A DNA stretch of 12,074 nt from the NCBI GenBank assembly GCA_900617975.1, contig UZAE01001677.1, positions 1 through 12,074 on the forward strand. Direction: 5' to 3'. This DNA is from Rodentolepis nana. Its lineage: Eukaryota > Platyhelminthes > Cestoda > Cyclophyllidea > Hymenolepididae. Positions 1 through 7,975 of this stretch are shown here, piece by piece. Below the pieces are notes generated by a model. The model was not told the origin of the DNA. It saw nothing but the letters and a program-made list of their open reading frames with translations, and did not search any database. Each line of letters opens with the position of its first letter. Positions within the stretch are counted from its first letter, which is position 1. Both the position numbers and the translations under genes were made by a program.

Positions 1-176
1 AATCAGTCTACTCGCAATAAGAAATATCATTAAGGAAGAACTTGGATATTGTCCTGCAGAACTTGCATTTGGTACAACTCTTAGGCTGATTTTCAACTCC
101 CATGACGAAGGAAATAGAGACTTCCTGTCGTATTCCACCCTGCTTAAAGACCATTTCAGATATATCCGCCTAGTAT

Positions 177-500
177 TTATTTATTTCAAATGGCAGGCGT
201 TTTGATAGATATCATTAGCCATTTAGCTGGCTTCGGGCTTCACAGAGGGAAGGTTCATCAAAGTAGCAGAAAGTCGAGGGGTGGGGAAGAGAAGAGCGAT
301 TCACAGATGTAAAAGAGGCAGACAGAGACAAAGGTAGAGAAAAAGGTAAGGTGCGTACTGTGGAAGGGGTCGAATATGACAACCAGTGGGGTCGTGGTAG
401 TTTGAAGTCAGAAGTTAAATGCCGGTTAATAGACTTTTTTGCTGTATGAATATACGTTGTCCAGGGTGCACCACGTGGAGGTAAGTCTATCACGCACTCC
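177..500 (-). mobile_element. SINE-like retroposon, copy A, inserted in Gypsy integrase
   Basis: This 324-nt copy lies on the minus strand. It is flanked by a 13-bp target-site duplication with one mismatch: ATCCGCCTAGTAT at 164-176 and ATCCGCCTAATAT at 501-513. Its 5' end is at 500 (GGAGTGC on the minus strand) and its AAAT-type tail is at about 177-187. It aligns throughout with the copies at 1279-1609, 4696-4996, 10053-10381 and 11721-11983. In order it has a 73-nt ribozyme-like head, a 'CCGGCA...ACTTC' segment, a long pyrimidine-rich body, a 3' stem-loop region around GCGTTTTGATA (plus strand) and the tail. No credible protein is encoded. The long open frame across it (215-517, minus) is discussed among the rejected items. 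It entered the Gypsy copy after that element had inserted here. Confidence 0.88.
428..500 (-). ncRNA. HDV-like ribozyme, copy A (probably weakened)
   Basis: The head of copy A keeps the HDV-like layout at the same 73-nt length as the best copy at 4696-4768. P2 is perfect apart from an end wobble (GATAGACTT with AAGTCTATT). P3 is ACC/GGT around TCCACGT. P4 is GTAT/ATAC around ATTC, followed by AGCAAAA with the candidate catalytic C. Two changes should hurt it: the third base of P1 is A rather than G (498), giving an A-C mismatch, and the joining GGGC is GGAC (460). I infer a decaying ribozyme. Confidence 0.6.
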
Positions 501-735
501 ATCCGCCTAATATCCACCCGGTTGAATGAGAAGCCAAAACGAATTCATAGACTTATCAACATGCCCCTTTGATTATGTTCGAGTATATGTGGTGAAGAAA
601 CCTTTGCACTCAACTTATAACGGACCTTTCAAAGTCCATAAACACACATCCAAATACTTCATTCTTGATCGCAACGGTAACAATAGGTTAAATCCGGCAT
701 GTTTACACCTTCATTTTGCATACCCCCACGAATAA

Positions 736-1266
736 CGCCAACCCCGCCTACTCTAGCCTTTCCCCTGTTGCATCTGTACCCGTTGCTAAAAAGCGTTCCA
801 TCCTCGAAGGCTGCTATGCACACTTCTAATCTTCGATTAGAGGCCTTGACCACAGATACTGCTACTCCTAGCATGCCAAAATCTTGCTTATCTCGACCCA
901 AAGTTTTTCGAAGTCATTGTGGATGAAGGGTTACTTTCCCTCCGACTTACCAATTATGTACTGTAATTACTTATTGGTAGTTTTCATTACATTTTAGCAA
1001 CCTAAAACGCTCTAGAGGATGAATATTGAGGGGAGCGCAACACTAACATGGTCTGGTCTCCTACACCAAAGCATTCTTGAAGGAGCGGTGTGCCACTCAT
1101 CCCGCAGGGAGGGTGTGAAATCTCGAACGCAGAGATATCTCACTGTATGGTCAACGTAGCCGAAATTGTATTTAATGACTTAGCTCCGTGTCATTACACA
1201 CAGCCCAAATAAATGTACTCCACACCAAGATCTGTTCCCCCCTATATCCAAACTAAGCGATCTTAT
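736..1266. other. Non-coding stretch downstream of the Gypsy remnant
   Basis: There is no convincing gene here. The open frame at about 699-926 (plus) is rich in Pro and Thr, as Gypsy Pol C-terminal tails often are. It could be the frame-shifted end of the integrase, but no conserved motif supports that. The G-rich string AGGGGAGCGCAACACT near 1027-1043 sits where a polypurine tract and 3' LTR start might lie. No paired LTR, primer-binding site or TG...CA boundary could be shown. Confidence 0.4.
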
Positions 1267-1278
1267 TATGGAAATTAC

Positions 1279-1351
1279 GGGGTGCGTGATAGACTTACCT
1301 CCATGTGGTGCACCCTGGGCAACGTATTCTCAAGCAGCAAAAAAGTCTTTT
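1279..1351 (+). ncRNA. HDV-like ribozyme, copy B
   Basis: By inspection P1 is GGGGTGC (1279-1285) with GCACCCT (1310-1316), seven pairs including a terminal G-U. J1/2 is GT. P2 is GATAGACTT (1288-1296) with AAGTCTTTT (1343-1351), with one U-U mismatch. P3 is ACC/GGT around TCCATGT. The joining segment is GGGCAA (1317-1322). P4 is poorly formed (CGTATTCTCAAGCAG). J4/2 is GCAAAA with candidate catalytic C1338. Cleavage would be just 5' of G1279, exactly the element boundary. The weak P4 may reduce activity, although P4 is variable in this ribozyme class. Confidence 0.65.
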
Positions 1352-1609
1352 AGCCGGCAGTTGACTTCTCACTTCAAATTACCAGCATCCCACTATATGT
1401 CATATTTGACTACTTCCACAGTATTCACCTCACCTTTCATCTACCTTTGTGTCTGTCTCCTTTACATCTTTGAAACACTCTTCTCTTCCCTCCCATCCCC
1501 TCTCGACTTTTTTCCATTCGATGTTCCTTCCCCTCTGTGAAGCCTGAAGTCAACTTAAGGGCTAATGATAACTATCAAAACGCCTAACATTTGATATAAA
1601 TAAATAAAC
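1279..1609 (+). mobile_element. SINE-like retroposon, copy B (full length)
   Basis: A 331-nt full-length copy on the plus strand, bounded by a perfect 12-bp target-site duplication, TATGGAAATTAC, at 1267-1278 and 1610-1621. The element starts at the first G of GGGGTGC, immediately after the duplication. It ends in an AT-rich tail (ATAAATAAATAAA). The 3' end carries a stem-loop with arms TATCAAA (1573-1579) and TTTGATA (1590-1596) around a 10-nt loop. The region 1430-1540 is strongly pyrimidine-rich on this strand. The perfect duplication shows a retroposition event that has barely decayed. No internal tRNA-type B box was found, so a tRNA-derived SINE head is unlikely. Confidence 0.9.
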
Positions 1610-1621
1610 TATGGAAATTAC

Positions 1622-3031
1622 TGAGCATAGGCCAAGGCTTATTCGTGCCGCAATCCGCTAGAGAAGCGTTGAGAGATTTTAAAAGACAATTTTGGATGCC
1701 TCTGCTTGACCACCTATAAGGAATAGGGGTTTTGGTAGATTGTCAATTTTTCCCGTTGGTAAATTCCCCATTCAAGTTATCGAAGCCTTTCAATAAGTTG
1801 CAACACTCTGAATGTCCGATCTAGATGATTGTTTACTTGGTGTTAATCTGAGGTGGGTTTTAATCCCAGTTTATTATTAGGCGTTCGCTAGGGTTTCCTA
1901 TCGTAGACTTGGATTAAATAGATGATGAGAACTCTGGCTAGACCTAAGTTCATTTAACTTTGTACAAGTCCGAGTATTTACACTCATAATCCGGTAATTA
2001 TATGGCCTAGACTTCTTGCACTTACCGTATACAACCAACCCCTATGCAAATTCCTTATTTTCTGCCTCGGGAATCCTAACTGCCCCCAATAATCATTTGA
2101 TTTTGTGCTAAAGACCGGGATAAGCATTCCAATTATCGGATGATCAAATTTTATTGGTTGTCTGGAATGTGAAATCAATAAACTCCCTTACCGAAATTGA
2201 ATTCGCTCAGTTCCAGCGTTTTGCTTTTGATAACTCGAACGGGCATACAAATCAGCACCACTGTCATGACAACTGCAGTTTTTGGACAATAAATTAGAAA
2301 AAAATCATTTATTACACGACCTTTTGAAATCTCACCTACCATTACCCCTCAATTAGCAAGCACACCAAGTAGATTAATAAATCAACAGGAGTTCGGTTAG
2401 ATGGAAAAAAATCTGGATGCTGAATCCTACGAAGAATTCAATTCTGTTTCTCGTCTTATCAAACAACAAGGGAACTGAGGGGTGGAGGGAGGCAAGAGAA
2501 AGGCGCTGGTAGATTGATCAATACAAACTTAAAGATGGCCCAGAAAGTGGCAAACTCCTTTGCCCATTAGACGAGTACAGTCAAAACTTAGGCAAAAGCA
2601 AAAAAGGTCCTCATCCAAATAAAAAATGGCGAGGGGAACAAGGCAGCTCGAGTTTAGGGGTCTATGGACCAAATGACACTGAACCCTAAATGAAGCTGAG
2701 CCCCCTGAATCTTAACCCCGCTGTCTGAATGCTTCAGTTGGAAATTGGCCTGTCTTCTCTTACCTATGTCTTGAATTTTTCTCCTCATGATTAAAGGCTG
2801 TAATAAGACAATTTGGCTTTGCTATGAAAAATAATAGCTCCTACAAGCAAAGTAAGACTTTGAAATCTCACACAAGAAAATAAACACAAGGTCAACACAG
2901 ATTAATATATTACTTTGATTATTTAAACCGGTGAGAAAGGAGGGGATCCAATTAGCATACACATACAGGCACACCAGAGGTTTTAAACAATGGCAATAAT
3001 ATTTACAGAATAAGAAACACAGAGGACATTA
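1622..3031. other. Intergenic / 3' flank of the YTHDC1-like gene
   Basis: No recognisable coding region was found. The minus-strand frame at 1984-2178 has no known motif and is probably chance. The right part must include the 3' UTR of the minus-strand gene ending at 3032, but no clear AATAAA (plus-strand TTTATT) lies just downstream of the stop. The nearest candidate seen, TTTATT near 2308, would give an untranslated region of about 700 nt. A G-rich stretch near 2470-2490 has three G-runs only. Confidence 0.45.
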
Positions 3032-6000
3032 TCAGCGGCGATAACGCTGAGAATGATGACTTCTGATGCCACCTCCTTCCCGATAATCGATATCTTCATC
3101 TCTGCGATATACACGCGACCTTGAGCGTCCATGGTCGCCGCCACCACTTCTTCGGTGGTGTTCGTAGTACCGGTCTTCCTCTTCGTTTTGATACACTATG
3201 TCATCCTCGTAGCGAGAACGTCGAAGATCGCTATAGGAACGTTGACGACTATCTCCTCTCTCTCGACTACGCCTGTCTGCATGTCTACGACGATAGTGAC
3301 GATCTTCAGTGGAAGAGGATGAACGACTTCTTGAATCGTGTTCTCTTTCATAATCGCGGTGGTAGAGCTCGCCGGAATAACGTAGGGAGCTTACTGAAGG
3401 TTGCGGCAATGGTGGCCCGGTGGTATTGCGAAGGAATGCGTTCACTTGTTCATCAAACTGAAAACAAAGATGCATTTGATAATGAACAATGGCTAGATAC
3501 ATTTCAAGTTACATTTGAACAATTTCGTGGAGTGGTTGTGGTGAACATAATGGATTCCCCTTGCATTTACTCACTTACTTAAATTCGTCAGTAGACTCCC
3601 ATTCTTGGCATATAACAAACTTTGGTTTTTCATTGATAGTTAACATTGGCCATTCAAATATTAAAACTATCATTCACTCTATGCTTTCCCCTCTTTGAAC
3701 TATAAACGAGCATGTCTAGGAAAATCCATCTTTGATAATTAGATTTCTTCTTAAATCTTCTCAAAAGGGAACTCGAGAACGCAGTTCCATTTGCACTAAA
3801 ACTGAATATGCGTATTTGATTCATTGGTGAGCTTGCTTAAACGCAATCCTCTTTATCCATTTTTCTCAAGTCTGTAACGTTAATAGTACTCTAATAGACC
3901 TACCAATAGGTTCATCCAAGTAAAATCAAATGCTATAATACCGTTAGATATTCAATTATTGCTTTTCACGGGAAGTCGCGGTGGTAGAAAGCGAATTTCC
4001 CGTAAGAGCGGCTTCAGAACACCTCCCATTTACCCGATTCATGTGCAATGAACAATTATAATAGCACGCTGGGAGATTTTATATTTCCCTAAGTAGATTT
4101 GATTTTAGGAAATTTACCATACTTAAAAAGGACCAATGACTCACTTGCCTATCTGCGTCTGATGTTCCATGTGGAGGTGGTAGTTGAACGCCTCCATTGA
4201 TCTAGACGTTGAAAGGGCAAAATAAATTATTATTGCTAGTTTAATGAGCTGCAGGCAAGCCATCTAGATAGGGGGGGGGGGGGGGGGGGGAGGCATAGAG
4301 CTTACAAGAGAGCTGAGATTTGGATTCATCCCACGCTGTACCTCTTTGAGATAATCTTCATAGTTCTACACAAAACATCAAAACAAAAAATACGCTTAAT
4401 TAGAATAATTGAGGTGGAAAATCATGATCGTGTGGGAAGTAATTTTCAATACCAAACAATGACATGTAAGTTGACCTAAAAGTTCACCACCCTTCTTTAA
4501 TGACGCGAAGAAAACGCACTCACAACATTTCATGCGTAATCTATTTACTTTTCTTTCGAATATTTAGTGAATACATACATCGCGGAGAATGTATCACATA
4601 AATATAATATTATGGATTTGATTACAACTATGGAGATAAGCTAACCAAAGCCAACACTCATAACATTAAATAGAGAGCAAACAATATTGCGACCCGGGGT
4701 GTGCGATAGACTTACCTCCACGTGGTGCACCCTGGGCAACGTATATTCATATGGCAAAAAAGTCTGTTAACTGGCAGCTGACTTCTCAATTCAAACTACC
4801 ATCACCTTACTCTATGCCATATTCGACTATTTCCACAGTACACACCTCACCTTTTTTCTACCTTTGTGTCTGTTTCTTTTACAACTTTGAAGAACTCTTC
4901 CCTTCCCTCCCCCCTTTCGACTTTTTTCACTTTGAAGTCAACTAAAGGGCTAATAATAACCATCAAGACGCCTGCCATTTGATATAAATAAATAAAAATA
5001 TTGCGACCCACTGAACATCATGCTATTGAAGAATTTGAAGCAAGACATACTAACAACTTTGGCTGCCAGTATGGAATTACAGAGGCCACAACAAGGGAAA
5101 AGTGGTCATTGGCTCGATATAGGACACATCAAAACCAAGTGAACGTGCGTTATTATCTTTATGCAAGGTAGCTTTTTCTCACCTTGGTATTTTTTAACGC
5201 TTCCTAGTATTTCACGTTAAAGACCTTTATGAACCTTCATACTTAAGTAGTAGCGTGCTTAGTGGCTTATATTTCAAAATAGATAAAAGCACACAAACAC
5301 ATTTATGATGACCTTCAGAGACAATAAGTCACCACCTTTGGATATTTGGACATTTTGGGGCCAACAGTAAAGCGACTCCAAGAAGGAACGATAGTCAGTC
5401 CGTTCCTTAGAATGATGAGAAAATCTAAGTGGCTAGGCACCTAATCAATGTTTGCTAATTCATTTTAAATACTTAGTTGTCACATATCTGAACAGTAAAT
5501 AATTCCGCCTTAATTCGTGACAGACAGCACTAGTAAATCATTATGTACAATAAAAAAAAACTATTCTCAACGTAGGACACACCAAAAGTGATATGAAAAC
5601 CAAGGACAAATTGCTGAATGACCATTACTTACCCAATGAAGGAAGGGATTTTCTCTTGAGGGTGAACTTGACCTATCACGACTTCTGTATTCCCGACGAT
5701 CTAAAGGTCATAAAGAACCCCGTTGATACAAAGTTTTAAAGTAAAAGCAAGTCCGCCGTTCCTGGTAATACTACTCACCCTCTGCGTAATGACGTCCCCT
5801 GGAATCCTCTCTTGAGTACCTATCAAATTGTTAGTAGAAGATAAAAAACTATATTATCAATCGCCATGGGAGGGAGGGAGGGTGGAAATCTTCGATCCAA
5901 GGGTTCATTTTCACCCGTTGGAAATTAGGTAAAAACCAGGAGGAAAGTAAACAATCTTTTAATCATATGATCAATAATAATAAGCAGATCAATTACGATA

Positions 6001-7928
6001 ATGTTATTAAAAATTATAAAACAATAATGATGTTGAAAGTGAGATACGCTGTCCTTTGTTATAATCAAGCCAAGTGTCATAAACATGTATAACAACAGCA
6101 AATTTTGGGAAAAAATGTTCGAGTTGAAAACAGTGGCAGTACACACGCAGCAACAACGGCAACACAGGTGGTGGTGAAATGATAACTACTACCAAACATC
6201 AAGCGGCCGCTAGAGCTTATAAAATTGGCAATCATAATGATCAAAATAATGTCCGTAAAAAGCATAATAATAATAAATACAAAGCACAAAAAGGCAAATA
6301 AAGTCAAGATCAAAGACAGAGAAGTGTCCTGTTATAATGGGCATCGGCGCGACCTAACCTCGATCGAAAGTCACGATAGTGGTCATCCTCCCCCCTCTCA
6401 TCTGCATAACGTCGTCGCCTGTGGTCCCGACGATATCGATCTGATGACTCTCTACTACTGCTCCTTGATCGATAACGCCTTTCCCTACTGCTGGGTGGAC
6501 GCTGCCGCTGTTGGTTTACATCTTGTGGGTTGAAAATTCTGTTAATGGCTGGTGCATGTGTAGTGAGGAGAGTTGACAAAGCTGACGGATCAGTTCCTGT
6601 AGGCTGTGAAATAAGGTTAGGCAAAACTGCAGGGGCAGAAAATTGCGAGATATCAATCACAGGATTGGTCGTTTGAAGAAGGGACCTCCTAGGTTGATTA
6701 TTGGATTTCAGTGCTGCCATAGCAGCCACAGCTGAAGAGAGATCGATAGAAGACATCAAAGGAGGCACAGTTGGTCGAGACGTAGCATTTCCAAGAAGAC
6801 CAACTGAGTTAGGATTGTGGAATCCTAAGTCCTTTGCACGGCGGATTCGATCCGTAGTAGTTCCGATTCGATCAGTAAGATTTCTGCGACGATTGCCATC
6901 AGCCGATTTGGGATTTTTCGGCACAATTTTCTTGACGATTTCTGAAATCAACTCAGGGGAATCCAAGGGAAAGCTTCGACATAAAGCTTGACCACAAACG
7001 GGCTCAATTTCCTATGTGAAAATTATAATCTGCAAATTTGTTAACATACTTGACCATCGCGACCAATTTTAACGGGTTTTCCTTCATTCCACGAGTTCGT
7101 CAGATGGGCAACATTATTGAAAGGCAATTCATGTCTGAAGGCAATTACATACATTAAAAACGAGTAACTCACTTAATAATCCAATCTAGTCTAAAAGGAT
7201 GTGAGAGCATATCTGGATTCATCCTTGGAGGAAGAACCCAATTGATCTTTAACCGAGAATCAGGTGGAGAAGCAATCCTAGCAAAACCTTGAAATTTACC
7301 GCTCTCTCGAACCGAAAAAATAAGAATAACATTATTCGATTCATCAAATGCTTTATTAAGGCGATGCTCATTTCCAACTGGTGTTGACCACGCATTATTC
7401 TCTTTAGCTATGACAACATTTTCATAGTTATTGCTCTTAATGAGGAAGTATTTGGTATTGATAAAGAGCTGATCGAAATTGTTAAGAACATCAGGATCCA
7501 TGATTTCTGATGATGGAGAGACATTACTTTCGTTTGTTGTTTTAATTTCTCTTGGTTTAGCTTCCTCTGAACGCTCCTCCTCATCTTCCTGTGAGAAATC
7601 GTTTTCTGGTGTATCAATGCGGACGGTATCAATGTCAGTATTTCCTTCCCATACGACTGGGAGATTTTTCTTTTCGGTCGCTTCCTCTGCTTCACTGTTT
7701 GCATCTAGTTTTATTATGTTCTGTTCAGAATCACTATCTATTGGAGAAATCATTTCACTTCCATCAAGAATTTGAAGATCTGCTCCATGTTTCCTCATTT
7801 CATCGTTATCGGATTCTTTAAATTCTGTTAGGTTCTCTTCTTTTACATTAAAACTGTCTGTGGATAAAAGGTTATCATTATACTTAATACATACCCAGAT
7901 TCCCACATCCCAGATCTGCGTCCGACAT
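3032..7928 (-). CDS. YTHDC1: YTH domain-containing protein 1-like nuclear m6A reader, 9 exons
   Basis: Proposed join on the minus strand: 7895-7928, 7173-7857, 7050-7134, 6359-7011, 5779-5819, 5633-5700, 4306-4365, 4145-4201, 3032-3457. All junctions are GT..AG, all phases match, and the total is 2109 nt or 702 aa. The YTH domain spans about residues 143-300, with [44 protein letters not shown] and EIEPVCGQ. The aromatic/hydrophobic cage that holds m6A is present: W168, W218 and L229, spaced as W377, W428 and L439 of human YTHDC1. The N-terminus is acidic. Arg/Ser-rich tracts lie in exons 4-6 and 9. Exon 7 (NYEDYLKE), exon 9 ([10 protein letters not shown]) and the terminal RYRR match C-terminal blocks of vertebrate YTHDC1. 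The family binds m6A in nuclear RNA and influences splicing and export. The ATG at 7928 opens an 11-codon exon that joins exon 2 in frame; no other start fits. Introns in order are 37, 38, 38, 539, 78, 1267, 104 and 687 nt. The main uncertainty is alternative or skipped small exons. Confidence 0.92.
4271..4290 (+). repeat. G20 homopolymer in a YTHDC1 intron
   Basis: An uninterrupted run of 20 G on the plus strand, so C20 in the YTHDC1 pre-mRNA. It lies in the 104-nt seventh intron (4202-4305) between two small coding exons, ending about 69 nt upstream of the acceptor. Such runs are length-unstable, and the assembled length may be inexact. Confidence 0.9.
4696..4768 (+). ncRNA. HDV-like self-cleaving ribozyme, best-preserved copy
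   Basis: Every element of the nested double pseudoknot can be drawn. P1 is GGGGTGT (4696-4702) with GCACCCT (4727-4733). J1/2 is GC. P2 is GATAGACTT (4705-4713) with AAGTCTGTT (4760-4768), nine pairs with two wobbles. P3 is ACC (4714-4716) with GGT (4724-4726) around loop TCCACGT, whose CC can form P1.1 with GG 4734-4735. The joining segment is GGGCAA (4734-4739), as in HDV. P4 is CGTAT (4740-4744) with ATATG (4749-4753). J4/2 is GCAAAA, with C4755 in the place of the HDV catalytic cytosine and fitting the C-N-R-A pattern. Predicted cleavage is just 5' of G4696. In this class the ribozyme trims the 5' end of retrotransposon RNA. Activity is inferred, not shown. Confidence 0.8.
4696..4996 (+). 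mobile_element. SINE-like retroposon, copy C, in YTHDC1 intron 6
   Basis: A 301-nt copy flanked by a perfect 13-bp target-site duplication, AATATTGCGACCC, at 4683-4695 and 4997-5009. It starts at GGGGTGT and ends in ATATAAATAAATAAA. It is about 30 nt shorter than copy B because of a deletion near the 3' side: the segment between the pyrimidine-rich body and 'GAAGTCAACT' is missing. The 3' stem-loop is kept, with arms ATCAAG (4962-4967) and TTTGAT (4978-4983), including a G-U pair. It lies antisense to the host gene in the 1267-nt intron 6 (4366-5632), so its sense RNA cannot come from the host pre-mRNA. The perfect duplication and well-kept ribozyme make it the least decayed copy here. Confidence 0.92.
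5383..5408. repeat. Perfect 8-bp inverted repeat with 10-nt loop
   Basis: AAGGAACG at 5383-5390 and CGTTCCTT at 5401-5408 are perfect reverse complements around a 10-nt spacer. The hairpin lies in intron 6 of the YTHDC1-like gene. No target duplication or mobile-element context was seen around it. Its role, if any, is unknown. Confidence 0.6.
5868..5882 (+). other. G-quadruplex motif in YTHDC1 intron 4
   Basis: Four GGG runs separated by single A residues, the tightest standard quadruplex pattern. It is on the strand opposite the gene, so the pre-mRNA carries the C-rich version, about 49-63 nt upstream of the exon 5 acceptor at 5820. It may also be just a short (GGGA)n microsatellite. Confidence 0.6.
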
Positions 7929-7975
7929 CCCTATAGGAAATTTCAAATCTGCTGGCCAACAGGAACAAAAAAGCA
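7929..7975 (-). promoter_or_regulatory. Candidate 3' splice sites just upstream of the YTHDC1 start codon
   Basis: Reading the minus strand, a pyrimidine-rich run (CTTTTTTGTTCCTGTTGG) ends in CCAGCAG with AG at 7950-7949. A second acceptor-like TTCCTATAG ends at 7931, two bases before the ATG. Either could join a 5' untranslated exon. In flatworms they could also accept a spliced leader by trans-splicing. The sequence alone cannot separate these cases, and no promoter element was recognised. Confidence 0.4.

Larger units (their letters stand above)
2..735 (+). pseudogene. Ty3/Gypsy retrotransposon integrase remnant, split by a SINE
   Basis: This is a fragment of the C-terminal part of a Ty3/Gypsy integrase. 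Positions 2-176 read openly in one frame and contain residues such as EELGYCPAELAFGTTLRL, the conserved block that follows the integrase catalytic core. The insertion at 177-500 interrupts the frame. The same codons (ATC CGC CTA) resume at 501 because the target site was duplicated. Around 535-541 the reading frame changes by one base, probably a small indel near an A run. From there to the TAA at 733-735 the frame holds the GPF/Y-like module, with KKPLHSTYNGPFKV and NNRLNPACLH. Upstream integrase, RNase H and reverse transcriptase would lie left of the window. No LTR could be defined downstream. The frame change, the insertion and the missing upstream part make it non-functional. The family call is firm; the exact clade is not determined. 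Confidence 0.8.

Noticed and set aside
215..1540. Open reading frames of 64-100 aa running through SINE copies A, B, C and D with similar peptides (for example VIDLPP.GAPW and AKKS..RQLTS)
   Set aside because: The similarity follows from the DNA repeat. The frames overlap the ribozyme fold, start in unrelated flanking DNA and end at different places. They show no domain and no sign of protein-level constraint.
3121..3582. 153-aa plus-strand open frame
   Set aside because: It is the antisense shadow of YTHDC1 exon 9, whose RS-rich codons keep the opposite frame open.
4158..4200. Possible hammerhead ribozyme core (CTGATG-like strings), as in schistosome Smalpha repeats
   Set aside because: CTGATG occurs only in or near YTHDC1 exon sequence, without the paired GAAA and flanking helices. 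The repeat family contains no such core on either strand.
5330..5405. Candidate extra YTHDC1 exon on the minus strand, beginning [10 protein letters not shown] after a plausible acceptor
   Set aside because: No in-phase good donor follows (only weak GTCCAA or GTCATC). The direct junction of exons 6 and 7 already matches the order of conserved blocks in vertebrate YTHDC1.
6200..6216. GCGGCCGCTAGAGC, resembling a cloning-vector linker
   Set aside because: It is only a short match within continuous intron sequence. Nothing vector-like flanks it, so chance is the simpler explanation.
6225..6991. Plus-strand open frames of 96-102 aa opposite YTHDC1 exon 4, and minus-strand frames at 5925-6313
   Set aside because: The former are antisense shadows of a supported exon; the latter fall in AT-rich intron 4 and have no motifs.
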